Counted from the first letter of the stretch, positions 44,414-53,113 are shown. The stretch is 64,000 bases of DNA from Nostoc sp. CHAB 5834 (GCA_020829485.1 JAIVFU010000022.1:1-64000), one strand, 5' to 3'. Numbers and translations: made by a program. Notes: generated by a model from the sequence alone, not told the origin.

Positions 44414-46697
44414 GATTGCTTCCACCATTACCAAATTGGCGGTTATCATGTGCAGCAGCCAGCACTTCTGCTGTCTGTAGTAAACGTCCGCAAACTCTAG
44501 ACATAGAAGTATCTGCTTGCTCGAAAAAGCTTAACTGTGAGTCAACACTCCTTTGCATAGAAACTTCAAGATGACCTTGCCAAGCCTGAAGGCTATCGTC
44601 AAATTTTCGATTCAAATTTCTATATGAATTGTCCACAATTTGCACTTGTTCGCCAATATCACGAGCAAATTCTTGTAGTTGCATTAGTCGTTGTGAATCG
44701 TGTAATCCAGCCGCACTAACTAATCTGTTAATTTGTTCGACAGACTCCTGAATTTTAGTCATACTTTTGTCTACTTCTTGAGTTAATTTACTACGTCTTT
44801 CAAATTCCTCTCTGAAGACTTGATCGAGATTGTTCACAACACCAGATAATCCATCTCGTTGGTTGCCTAGCGTCCCCTCAAGTAAGTTGTTTTGTTCTTG
44901 AAAAAACATTTGTAAATTCGCTTGATATTCTTGCCGGAATGTTGTCAAATCATCTTCTACTGTTTGGCGGGTGGCTGTGAGTGTTGCGTCGATATTTCCT
45001 AAAGTAGCTAAAAGATTATCTCTGGCATCATTCATCAATCCAGAAGCTTGATTACCCACTGTTTGTAGAGTATTAGTTTGCTCATGAAAGGTTCTATTTG
45101 CTTGGGTGAGAATATGGATAATTCCAGTCCGAGTAGCTTGAAGCATCTGCTGTTCTACGATTGCGCGTTCTTGTAGCGCTGTTTGCAGTTCTTCTCGAAT
45201 TCCTCGGAAGGTAGCAGCCGCTTGTACTGCACTGGCTTCAAAAGCACTTCGCTGGGCTGTCATTCCTTCGATACTTTGAACTACAGCTCGATTAATTTCG
45301 TGAGATGTTTGTTGTAGAACTCCCGTAGTTTCAGTTTGGAATTGACTCAAAGTTTGTCCCATATTGTTAGCAAATCCTTGAAGCATCTGCTGTTCTACTC
45401 TTGCGCGTTCTTGTAGCGCTGTTTGCAGTTCTTCTCGAATTCCTCGGAAGGTAGCAGCCGCTTGCACTGCACTTGTTTCAAAAGCACTTCTCTGGGCTGT
45501 CATTCCTTGGATACTTTGATTTACGGCTCTATTAATTTCGTCGGCTGTTTGTTGCAAAACATCTTTTGTATCTGTTTGAAATTGATTGAGAGTGTCTCCC
45601 AAATTCTTAGCAAATCCTTGGAGTTCGACCAGAGTTTCTTTTTGAAAGTTCTGAATTGTCAAGATGGAAGTTGCCAAACTTTGAGAGATACCACCTAACT
45701 CTCTATGCAAAGTCAGCACAGCTTCGGAAGCTTGTTGAGTTAACTCCGCACTTTTATCTAGCCGATCTGCAATCGGTTCGAGTACCTGAATTCGCAAATC
45801 TTTGATGAGTTCTTCTAAAACTCTCTGTCCCTGATTTTCTTGAAGTTGTCGAAGTTGTTGCTGCTCTTTGAAAATCGCTCGTAGCGCTGGTAAGATAGCA
45901 GTTTGCACTTGCTCTCCTACAGATTGACCAATAGCTTGGGCTGATAATTGATTTAAACCTGCGAATTGTTCTGCAATACTCCTACCTACAGCTTGACCAA
46001 TGCCTTCTGCATTTAGCTGCTTTAGTCCGGTCAAGTTTTTTGCTACAAGACTAAGTGCTTCAGCTACTTCATGGTTGTCGTTCTCTGCCGTTTTTAAAGT
46101 TGCGATCGCCTTCAATTTTTGACGCAAACTATCACGCCGTTCCTGCCTTAGCGAATCACACCCAAACAAAACTAAAGTAAACAAGCTACCAGAACCAAGC
46201 CCCATCAAGGAAGTAGAAAAAGCTGTTTTCATTCCTACTAGTAGCCCTTTACTGGCGGTCATCAATTCTTTAGGATTTTCTGTAGATAAATTGATTCCTT
46301 GCAGTCCCTCTTGTATACCATAAAAGGTTCCTAAAACGCCGATGGCAGTACACAAGGTTATCACAAAACGCAAGGAAGTTCGAGGTATTGGGTGGGCTAA
46401 GACCGATGGATACTTTATCAGTATGAAATTACCATCTTGTTGTTTGAATCTACTAAAGTCCTCGGTTCCTAGATGCTCTTTTAACCAGGGGCGAACTTTG
46501 TCTAAAAGCTTTACATTCTTTCCCTTTTTCAAATTACTCAAAAATTTAATTGAGGTTTCAGTTATGCCACACTCTGAGCGCCAATACTGCCATAATGTGT
46601 AAAGTTCGACAAAAATTGCAACTACTAATACAAAAGCAGTTGCCCAATGAAAAGGTTCGTTATCCCAAATAATGTCCCAAACTTTTGCTATTTCCAC
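44406..46697 (-). CDS. zorA: ZorA-like protein (MotA/ExbB type with long coiled tail)
   Basis: A 763-residue protein starting at GTG, with an AGGGG ribosome site. The first span is near 16-36; two more follow about 127-147 and 170-195 (RFVITLCTAIGVLGTFYGIQ, TAFSTSLMGLGSGSLFTLVL), the MotA/TolQ/ExbB core. From about residue 205 to the end there is a cytoplasmic, Gln/Glu-rich helical tail of about 550 residues. Residues about 360-439 and 440-519 are a tandem duplication of 80 residues (QGFAKNLGDTLNQFQTDTKD / QGFANNMGQTLSQFQTETTG), and its DNA copies (about 45140-45620) are still very alike. In Zorya the ZorA tail is thought to carry the signal from the membrane sensor to cytoplasmic effectors. 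Confidence 0.87.
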   Translation of the reverse strand: MEIAKVWDIIWDNEPFHWATAFVLVVAIFVELYTLWQYWRSECGITETSIKFLSNLKKGKNVKLLDKVRPWLKEHLGTEDFSRFKQQDGNFILIKYPSVLAHPIPRTSLRFVITLCTAIGVLGTFYGIQEGLQGINLSTENPKELMTASKGLLVGMKTAFSTSLMGLGSGSLFTLVLFGCDSLRQERRDSLRQKLKAIATLKTAENDNHEVAEALSLVAKNLTGLKQLNAEGIGQAVGRSIAEQFAGLNQLSAQAIGQSVGEQVQTAILPALRAIFKEQQQLRQLQENQGQRVLEELIKDLRIQVLEPIADRLDKSAELTQQASEAVLTLHRELGGISQSLATSILTIQNFQKETLVELQGFAKNLGDTLNQFQTDTKDVLQQTADEINRAVNQSIQGMTAQRSAFETSAVQAAATFRGIREELQTALQERARVEQQMLQGFANNMGQTLSQFQTETTGVLQQTSHEINRAVVQSIEGMTAQRSAFEASAVQAAATFRGIREELQTALQERAIVEQQMLQATRTGIIHILTQANRTFHEQTNTLQTVGNQASGLMNDARDNLLATLGNIDATLTATRQTVEDDLTTFRQEYQANLQMFFQEQNNLLEGTLGNQRDGLSGVVNNLDQVFREEFERRSKLTQEVDKSMTKIQESVEQINRLVSAAGLHDSQRLMQLQEFARDIGEQVQIVDNSYRNLNRKFDDSLQAWQGHLEVSMQRSVDSQLSFFEQADTSMSRVCGRLLQTAEVLAAAHDNRQFGNGGSNHG

Positions 46698-46722
46698 GCT
46701 GCACCCCTCTTGTTTCTCTTGG

Positions 46723-47070
46723 TTATATCTTTTTGAATTTCTCTAATTCTTTATCCGCAAAAACTTCTTGAGCTATCCGCATTGGGAGATGCTCTGCATA
46801 CAGGCGGTTTCCTATAGGTTCTCGCAGACGTAAGCTGTAAAGTGGTTCAGCTTCTGATTTTTTATCCTCAATTAAATAAACCTGTTCTGGTGCATAGCTT
46901 CGCAACAAACGCACTTGCAAACAGGTTTTTAAATCCCGTGAAGAAATAGATAGGGGTGAATCTTCTCCAAATAATTCACTAGCCACTTTCCAAGCGTGGT
47001 TAACTGCCACAATTTCTTTAACCAATTTCTCCACCGAGGGGTAGAATAGTTTTGCCGTTTCACTAATCAA
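46723..47070 (-). CDS. Small unknown protein, first gene of the Zorya-like operon
   Basis: A 115-residue protein starting at TTG 47070 (MISETAKLFYPSVEKLVKEI), with AGGTGA well placed upstream and an in-frame stop just before it. It is mixed alpha/beta with charged character: VNHAWKVASELFGEDSPLSI, SRDLKTCLQVRLLRSYAPEQ, VYLIEDKKSEAEPLYSLRLR, ending in AQEVFADKELEKFKKI. No membrane segment and no recognised domain. It lies 25 bp upstream of zorA in the same direction, so it is almost certainly part of that transcript. It is not a component I know from type I, II or III Zorya. It could be a regulator, effector or specificity factor. Confidence 0.75.
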   Translation of the reverse strand: MISETAKLFYPSVEKLVKEIVAVNHAWKVASELFGEDSPLSISSRDLKTCLQVRLLRSYAPEQVYLIEDKKSEAEPLYSLRLREPIGNRLYAEHLPMRIAQEVFADKELEKFKKI

Positions 47071-47429
47071 TACTTTTCACCTATCTGCCTGAGCTTCAAT
47101 AGGTCTATAGTTCCCAAAATGGAAACTTATTTAACTTTTTTGCTAAAGTTATAAAGTAATTTTTGATGTCAAACTGCTCTTTAGGCGTTGAAAATGTATA
47201 TAATAGGTACTCACGCAAAATTAATTGAACATTTATTTAAGCTGCAATGACCTTGTGACAAGCATTTCAGACAATCCCAATATACAATTAATTTTGCACA
47301 GGTACTTGTATTACAGCTTTCGTAACGCACCGAAAACCCAAAATAGTGCATTACACTAACGCGGTAACACACCCTACAGCTATAGCGGTTTTATACTTAA
47401 TATTTTCCAGGTTATGCCAGAGAAAAAGC

Positions 47430-47459
47430 AAACAAAGCCTACTTACGCAGGCTTTGTTT
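47430..47459. terminator. Terminator-like hairpin
   Basis: AAACAAAGCCT and AGGCTTTGTTT pair perfectly around an 8-nt loop (ACTTACGC). It stands alone 360 bp upstream of the Zorya-like operon and could insulate it from transcription on either side. No adjacent gene end explains it. Confidence 0.65.
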
Positions 47460-47556
47460 ATAAACTATTGATTTTTAGTCTAGAGGAAGACCAAAAACTA
47501 AATTCTCCATTAAAAGATAGGGGTATTAGCCTATAAATACGATACTATGATTTTCA

Positions 47557-47861
47557 TATTAAAAAGCGCAATAAATTGCTACTCTAATCCAGCTTAACGT
47601 GGTTGTGGTGGATTTTGAAGGGGGTTGAATGTGTACGATCGCAGTGAGAGTGGGGTAATTTGCGTATAAGTCAATACATCCAAAGTTTTAACATTTAGTG
47701 AATGCGATCGCAATAGACTAAGCTGATGCCCGTCTAAGCTATATAAACACTTTTGATGTCGTTAACTGTTGACTGATGACTGATGACTGTTGACGGTTAA
47801 CAGTCATCAGGTAAATGTACAATATTATTTGCGTAACAGCTTACTGTCAGTTCGCATCTAA
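47557..47861. repeat. Dispersed 180-bp repeat, copy interrupted by a MITE
   Basis: Outer parts 47557-47718 and 47844-47861 match 41539-41720. Between them sits the 125-bp element 47719-47843. The comparison with 41539-41720 gives the empty site and fixes the insertion exactly. Confidence 0.82.
47719..47843. mobile_element. MITE-like element D, copy 1 (inserted in a dispersed repeat)
   Basis: A 125-bp insertion with ends TAAGCTGATGCC... and ...GTAACAGCTTA, i.e. imperfect inverted repeats (TAAGCTG at both ends) and TA at each border, suiting an IS630/Tc1-type TA target. The interior has TGTTGACTGATGACT tandem repeats. A second copy is at 55683-55804. Confidence 0.82.
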
Positions 47862-47934
47862 GAGGATGTTTCAAAAGTCATGATTGATGTATCAAATATT
47901 TTTTACCCCACCCTAATCCTCCCCTTGGAAACTA

Positions 47935-48173
47935 CGGTGTACACACAAGTCTAAAAAAGCTCTATTTCTCATTATTCTCTCGTTCCCATGCTCTGCATGG
48001 GAGTGCCTGATTCGAGGCTGCTGCCTCAAGTTATATTGAGTCAGAGACTCAATGAATGCATTCCCAGTCGGATCAGGGGAACGAGCAAGTCTTATCAAGT
48101 AAGGTTTTTAGAGCTTGTGTGTACACCGTAGGGGGGATTAAGGGGGGTAATTTGACTTGTGTATACACCGTAG
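47935..48173. mobile_element. Dispersed element with GTGTAYACACAAGTC ends, nested insertion
   Basis: The left end CGGTGTACACACAAGTCT (47935) is inverted at AGCTTGTGTGTACACCG (about 48112-48128) and again at GACTTGTGTATACACCGTAG (48154-48173). The simpler relative is at 61187-61327. Inside, 47979-48085 is another insertion bounded by CTCGTTCCC / GGGAACGAG with three hairpins. No gene; a 61-codon frame here is an artefact. Confidence 0.7.
47979..48085. repeat. Hairpin-rich repeat nested inside the previous element
   Basis: Bounded by CTCGTTCCC (47979-47987) and GGGAACGAG (48077-48085). It contains CCCATGctctGCATGGG, GAGGCtgctGCCTC-like and TGAGTcagAGACTCA hairpins. CGTTCCCATGCTC-type sequences are widespread intergenic repeats in cyanobacteria. 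It separates the arms of the outer element, so it inserted later. Confidence 0.65.
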
Positions 48174-48244
48174 CTTTCTAATGCCTACTCAATAAGAGCT
48201 AATACTGGAACAATGGGAGTAATGCTAAACCCACATAACAAACT

Positions 48245-48979
48245 ATGAGTGAACTTCCTAATACTCTTGAAGATGCGATCGCTCAATCTCGTGTAGCTGT
48301 CCAAGCTGCCCTTGCAGATGGCTGTACTCGCATACAAGTTGAGTTCCTGTTCCCAGAACTCAAGTTTATGCCGGTGGCGGAACAATTTCTGCCCCTATTT
48401 ACAGAATATGATTCCCGTTTGAAGATTTTCTTTGCTGACGCTGGGGCTGCGGCTTTAGCCCGACGCGATTGGGGTGATGCACCATTTCAAATTTTGGATA
48501 TTGGTACGGGAAGGGCTGCTTCTTTGCAGACAAAAATTCAGCCAGAGGATGAAATTTTCTTATTCATCGCCCCCACTTCCGTAGAAGTACCGCAGTTGGA
48601 AAAGTTATGTGAAGTAATAGGCGATCGCCCTTTAGTCTTGTTAAATCCCCGCCTAGAAGATGCTGGAACTGTAGGCATTGGTTACACAGCTAGAAAAGTC
48701 CGCGATCGTTTTATCAGTACCATTGAATCTGCCTATTACCTCCGCCCTATAGACGATGAAACCGCCGTGTATCGCTGCTACCCAGGAGAGTGGGAAGTTT
48801 GGCTGGAAACTAACGGCGAATATCAAAGAATTGCCGAATTACCCACAAAACCATCGGGTGATGAGTTGGATCTCATCCTCTTAAAGGGACAGCCGCAAAC
48901 AACAACAGATGCGACACCTGCGAGAAAGCCCAGTGTGTTTAAGAGTTTGCAACGGTTTTTAAAGGCGTTGAGTAGTTAG
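48245..48979 (+). CDS. DUF1995 protein (LPA3-like)
   Basis: A 244-residue protein beginning MSELPNTLEDAIAQSRVAVQ, AALADGCTRIQVEFLFPELK, the DUF1995 pattern of cyanobacteria and plastids; the plant relative LPA3 assists photosystem II assembly. Later parts are FFADAGAAALARRDWG, IFLFIAPTSVEVPQLEKL and a GDRPLVLLNPRLEDAGTVGI segment, ending with YRCYPGEWEVWLETNGEYQR. It has no membrane segment and appears to be soluble. It follows a repeat-rich kilobase and stands alone. Confidence 0.88.
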   Translation: MSELPNTLEDAIAQSRVAVQAALADGCTRIQVEFLFPELKFMPVAEQFLPLFTEYDSRLKIFFADAGAAALARRDWGDAPFQILDIGTGRAASLQTKIQPEDEIFLFIAPTSVEVPQLEKLCEVIGDRPLVLLNPRLEDAGTVGIGYTARKVRDRFISTIESAYYLRPIDDETAVYRCYPGEWEVWLETNGEYQRIAELPTKPSGDELDLILLKGQPQTTTDATPARKPSVFKSLQRFLKALSS

Positions 48980-49136
48980 GAAAAAACAGAGGTAGCAGAG
49001 GTAGATTTTATTATCTGCTGCCTCCTTTAATCTACACCAGACAGACAAAGACTTTGTAAATCGAAGCAAGTATTAACTATTCTTAATTTTAAAATTATGA
49101 AGGGATAGCAGTAAATTGAGCGGTATTTCTGCGGAT

Positions 49137-49574
49137 TTATTCACTAGTTAATATCCTATCTAATTCTTTAGGTGACATCACTGGAATCAGAGCATCTACA
49201 AAACCAGACACATCACGAGTTATAACTGCATCTACCCCATGTGCTATTCCACAGGCATACTGCACTGCATCCTCAAAATCTCGGAAATTTAATGCGTTGG
49301 CGTAGCCCACCGAAGGTATCGCCTGTTCTAAGATAGTGCGCTCAACGGGACAAATGTGTAAGTCTATTAAAACTTGAATGATTGCGTCTTGAGCCACCTT
49401 CACGCCTGCGGCTCTGCGAACAATATAATATATATTAGTGATTGTTGTTGCTGCAATAAATCCTTGAACCTCACCAGCATCAATCCTCTGAAACAGTCTT
49501 GCTGCATCCTCCACAAAAGGCTGCCGCTCTTGCAAAAAATCAAGAACGACATTAGTATCTATCAAAACTCGCAT
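49137..49574 (-). CDS. vapC: VapC-type PIN ribonuclease toxin
   Basis: A 145-residue PIN-domain protein (COG-type PIN_3): MRVLIDTNVVLDFLQERQPF (Asp6), FIAATTITNIYYIVRRAAGV, ALNFRDFEDAVQYACG (acidic pair) and VDAVITRDVSGFVDALIPVMSP. The active-site acids are complete and the frame is intact, unlike the VapC at 4685. The start codon abuts the antitoxin stop (49574 shared). Presumed tRNA- or mRNA-cleaving toxin. Confidence 0.92.
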   Translation of the reverse strand: MRVLIDTNVVLDFLQERQPFVEDAARLFQRIDAGEVQGFIAATTITNIYYIVRRAAGVKVAQDAIIQVLIDLHICPVERTILEQAIPSVGYANALNFRDFEDAVQYACGIAHGVDAVITRDVSGFVDALIPVMSPKELDRILTSE

Positions 49575-49816
49575 TACTGGTACTTCTCAGTAAGATAGGT
49601 AATATATTCTGCTCCAATATCTTCATTACCTGACGCATCTGAACCTTTTGCAATCCCTCGCAATCGGGACAAGTTCCCTTTATTTTGTAATGTGCGGGTT
49701 TCCTGCTGTAAAGATTCCAGCAAGGTTTGGACTAATTGCCAGCGATGCCTGCGGCGGGCTACGCCTACGCTAGTCGATAATTGTAGCGCCTGTTTTTGCA
49801 AGTTTTGTAATGTCAT
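49574..49816 (-). CDS. VapB-like antitoxin with an in-frame small dispersed repeat
   Basis: An 80-residue protein MTLQNLQKQALQLSTSVGVARRRHRWQLVQTLLESLQQETR... ending DIGAEYITYLTEKYQ. Read without residues about 16-23 it has the usual form of PIN_3-coupled antitoxins (LQLS...RWQLVQTLLESL). The extra GVARRRH is encoded by 49742-49770, a GCGATGCCTGCGGCGGG... repeat that also occurs in non-coding DNA (28214, 63014). So a dispersed repeat lengthened this protein in frame. Overlaps the toxin start by 1 bp. Confidence 0.82.
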   Translation of the reverse strand: MTLQNLQKQALQLSTSVGVARRRHRWQLVQTLLESLQQETRTLQNKGNLSRLRGIAKGSDASGNEDIGAEYITYLTEKYQ

Positions 49817-49837
49817 TAGCTTTTTCCTGCCTTTATC

Positions 49838-49948
49838 GGCATTGCTGATTGCGGTATAAAAACGATTGTGTATTCCGGTGAAAATCCTTGTAGAGACGTA
49901 AAATTTTACGTCTCTACATCCAAATTCATACCTCGATTCAGCAACGCC
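49838..49948. mobile_element. MITE-like element with GGCRTTGCTGA ends
   Basis: The left end GGCATTGCTGATT and right end (ATTCAGCAACGCC) are 13-bp inverted repeats with 2 mismatches. The core is a perfect palindrome GTAGAGACGTAAAATTTTAC continuing GTCTCTAC. A related right end (CACTCAGCAACGCC) is seen at about 5193-5206. No coding capacity. Confidence 0.65.
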
Positions 49949-50063
49949 CCTTTATCTATGCCATCTCAATTGTAAATTGTTGCCCTCAGCATTTAACTAT
50001 CTAACTACTGGGATAAACTGTTTTTCTCAGCCTGTATGGGCATTCTAAATATATTTTGCTAAA

Positions 50064-50090
50064 GAGACGCGATTAATCGCGTCTCTACAA
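50064..50090. repeat. Palindrome after the metalloprotease gene
   Basis: AGAGACGCGATTAATCGCGT continuing CTCTACA, the same family as at 29424. It lies 6 bp past the metalloprotease stop (minus strand) and may serve as its terminator. Confidence 0.7.
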
Positions 50091-50095
50091 CTTTT

Positions 50096-53000
50096 TTAAT
50101 TTCCTTGCAACGGCGCATTTAAGACTTTCTCAATGCGATCGCGTGTCTCTAATAAGTGCGCTTTGGTATATTCATCCTCAGAATTAACCCCCTTAAGTTT
50201 CTCATTTAGTTGCCTGAGTTTATACCAAGCTAGAGTGCGGGCATCTTCTGGGACATATTCTTTTCGCAACACCATACCAGTCAAAATGTCCAGGTATTCC
50301 CGTTGCAAGCCTCGCCGCAAACTGCCAATCTTCATTGGTTGACCTTTTGGTTTGATTACTTCTGTCCAGATACCTGATTGTAATGTGTCAAATAATTCCG
50401 GCAGAGTCAGTGCATTTTCTGGCTTCGTTTTCAGTTCAATATCCTTGAGGCGAGAGAGGCGATCGCCTGAGAGCAAATCCCGCAACACAGAACCTTGCAT
50501 GAATAGCACCAAGTCATGAATTGGAAAATCCAAACGACCAACTTGCGGAGTACTACCCCAATGTCGCCAACGAGAAGGTGCTAATTTATTCAATAGTTCT
50601 GGTGAAAAGCTCAAGGCATCTTCTGCAAATAAATATTTTTGCAGCGTTTCTAAGGCCTGTCGTTGTTCTTCAACTGGTACCGATTCAAACGGTAATCGGC
50701 CTTGGCGGACTTCAGAGCCGTTCCCAGAAGGTATCTCGCTAGGGTGAATGCGAGAGAAAGACTGTCCCCCAATGTATTTTGTGGTATAGTATATTTGCTG
50801 AAAATAGTTACCCAATACTGTGCTAAAACGTTCGCTCACATCGCTGTAACTATCACCAGCCATTGGGTAACGCTTATCGAGACGTTCCCACATAACCCGC
50901 GAATTATTCAATTGCCACTGGGAATAAAGCAGGACATTGCCGCTATTATCCCAAGCATCAGCAGTTGGGTCAAGGTCATACACATCTTCATCTGTGGAAT
51001 AACTCAACTCTGGCTTATAGGATTGTGCAGCAATTTCTTCTAAAATTGGCTTTTCTGCTATAGGAGTTGATGTTTGAATTGATATGTAGCCATACTTAAT
51101 CGCCCATTCATCATAAACCCCTACCATGCTGGGAAAATAATCTCCCTGTTTTGTACCTTGAGGGGCAATATTCGGAGGAATATAATCCATTACCGAAGTT
51201 GTCAGACCTTTAGCTTTGGTAATTTCCGTATTATTCATCTCCTGTGGTGATAGCAGTGTACTACCACGGAAGTTATGGCGCAAACCAAGAGTATGCCCAA
51301 CTTCGTGAGCGATGATTAAACGTAAATATTGATTGATGTAATCTTTCATCTGGTCAGGAGTGGCCATGGTATCTGGCAGCAGTGACATCGCCAGTGAACC
51401 AAAGGCAAACTGGTTAGCAGCTTCCATCCCGTAGCATAAATCGTACTCGCCTGCCATTTTTGATAAACTACTCAACAACCCCAGTTGCCCTTGTGTCTGC
51501 TGTGGCATACCCTTGTTTTTTGCATCTAAACCATTGGCGCAAAGTAGACGATTTTGCATCAAAGCTGATAAAGTACTGCGATTTTCTGTTTGGCTAGGTT
51601 GGACGATTTTGCGATACTCACTCTTAAGTGCCCGTACAAAGCTAGCATCTACGAGAATATCTGCATCCAAAATTTCCCCAGTCAATGGGTTAACGCGAGA
51701 TGGGCCCAGTGCAAAATAACCATCGACTGTATTGATCCAGCGAATCGTGTTGTAACGAATATCTGCTGGGTCCCATGTGGCATCATCTGGCATTTGGCGG
51801 ACTTCAATTGCATCCTTGAATCCAGCATTGAGAAAAGCTTTGTTCCACATTAAAACGCCTTCTTTGATACCATCGCGGTACTCTAAGGGCACAGCGTTAT
51901 CAATCCAAAAGACAATTGGTTTTTTGGGTGGAGAAATTGCTGCTTTCGGGTCTTGTTTTTCCAAATTCCAGCGATTGATGTAGCGGACAAAAGAATCACC
52001 GCGATCGTCTTTGGATAAATCTTGGTAGGCGGTGATGAAATAACCGATGCGATCGTCAGCAATGCGTGGGCGATAATCTTTATCAGGTAGTTGGGAGAGA
52101 CTGTAGTGGACGCGCAAGGTATAACCACGGTTATCAGCTAGCGACGCAAAGCTTGCCACTTCACTGTCACGCTCGCCGCTACCAGAAAAATTTAAAACTG
52201 ACTCAACTTCTAAATTTTGGGGAAAAGCTTTAGCAGTACCAAAATAAGATTGGTCTGTGGTTGCTGGGACTCCTAAACTTGCAGATAATCCACCTAAATC
52301 TGTCAGTAGCAAATCTCCTAAGTCGATAAGAAGAGTTTTGCGTTCTGGATGAATGCTTTTAAGGGAAATGCTGTAGAGAACAGAATCACTAAAAGACCGG
52401 GCTAGCGATCGCACCTGGGGATCTCCCTCACGAGTGCGAAAATTAACATTGCGGATCACAAAGTTTAATTTATCATCCACTCGTTGGAAATAAAACAAAA
52501 AATCTTGCAGAGGCATACCACTGTAAATACCCCGTTCACCAATACCCGATTCCAGGGTTGCTGTAGCTAGGTAATTTTTATTGAGTTGCTCTGGCTTAAT
52601 TTCTAAATAAATTTTATTCTTTTCTTTATTGCGATAAAGGGTGAACAATCCTCCTGACTTTTGAGTGTTTTTGATTACTTCGTCAAATGGCTCTAAATCA
52701 TCCTTTGTTGTTGGTGTTTTGCTAGGTTTAGGCTTTTCTGCGGGTTTTGCAACTTGCAAGAATGGTTGCTGTCCTACTTTTTTAAGGTCTTTTACTACCC
52801 AAATAAACGGTTGAGGCTGTGCGTGTTTATTCTGATTAACCACCCAAACTTGCCCTGATGGTAGCCTCTTTTCTTGAGGAATATTGATATTATTTAGCGA
52901 TAATGCTGAGGTTTTAGTTGAAGAAGTTTCTGTCGTTAACTGACTATTGGATTTCTCTCCACTTCTTGTAACTACGGCTTCTACAACCCTTACATCCTTC

Positions 53001-53113
53001 TGGTTGGCTGACAATGTATCAATGTTAACAGACGGTGACTTGGCGCTAGCCGTTGCTATTCCTAAAAACAAACCATGTAACAAAATCATATAAAAAGTTA
53101 ATCCGTTCTTCAT
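50096..53113 (-). CDS. Large zinc-dependent metalloprotease (DUF5117/DUF5118/DUF4953 type)
   Basis: A 1005-residue exported protease. Residues 1-25 are a signal peptide (MILLHGLFLGIATASAKS). A Ser/Thr-rich N-terminal part is followed by the DUF5118/DUF5117-like region (FTLYRNKEKNKIYLEIKPEQ ... DFLFYFQRVDDKLNFVIRNV). The catalytic domain has HEVGHTLGLRHNFRGS about residues 603-618, a zincin HExxHxxGxxH motif with all ligands, plus SVMDYIPPNIAP (Met-turn). The C-terminal helical region resembles DUF4953. Such proteins act in the periplasm or outside; substrates are unknown. It is a single gene. Confidence 0.93.
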   Translation of the reverse strand: MKNGLTFYMILLHGLFLGIATASAKSPSVNIDTLSANQKDVRVVEAVVTRSGEKSNSQLTTETSSTKTSALSLNNINIPQEKRLPSGQVWVVNQNKHAQPQPFIWVVKDLKKVGQQPFLQVAKPAEKPKPSKTPTTKDDLEPFDEVIKNTQKSGGLFTLYRNKEKNKIYLEIKPEQLNKNYLATATLESGIGERGIYSGMPLQDFLFYFQRVDDKLNFVIRNVNFRTREGDPQVRSLARSFSDSVLYSISLKSIHPERKTLLIDLGDLLLTDLGGLSASLGVPATTDQSYFGTAKAFPQNLEVESVLNFSGSGERDSEVASFASLADNRGYTLRVHYSLSQLPDKDYRPRIADDRIGYFITAYQDLSKDDRGDSFVRYINRWNLEKQDPKAAISPPKKPIVFWIDNAVPLEYRDGIKEGVLMWNKAFLNAGFKDAIEVRQMPDDATWDPADIRYNTIRWINTVDGYFALGPSRVNPLTGEILDADILVDASFVRALKSEYRKIVQPSQTENRSTLSALMQNRLLCANGLDAKNKGMPQQTQGQLGLLSSLSKMAGEYDLCYGMEAANQFAFGSLAMSLLPDTMATPDQMKDYINQYLRLIIAHEVGHTLGLRHNFRGSTLLSPQEMNNTEITKAKGLTTSVMDYIPPNIAPQGTKQGDYFPSMVGVYDEWAIKYGYISIQTSTPIAEKPILEEIAAQSYKPELSYSTDEDVYDLDPTADAWDNSGNVLLYSQWQLNNSRVMWERLDKRYPMAGDSYSDVSERFSTVLGNYFQQIYYTTKYIGGQSFSRIHPSEIPSGNGSEVRQGRLPFESVPVEEQRQALETLQKYLFAEDALSFSPELLNKLAPSRWRHWGSTPQVGRLDFPIHDLVLFMQGSVLRDLLSGDRLSRLKDIELKTKPENALTLPELFDTLQSGIWTEVIKPKGQPMKIGSLRRGLQREYLDILTGMVLRKEYVPEDARTLAWYKLRQLNEKLKGVNSEDEYTKAHLLETRDRIEKVLNAPLQGN

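Noticed and set aside
47913..48098. 61-codon ORF in the repeat-rich kilobase
   Set aside because: Made entirely of dispersed-repeat DNA.
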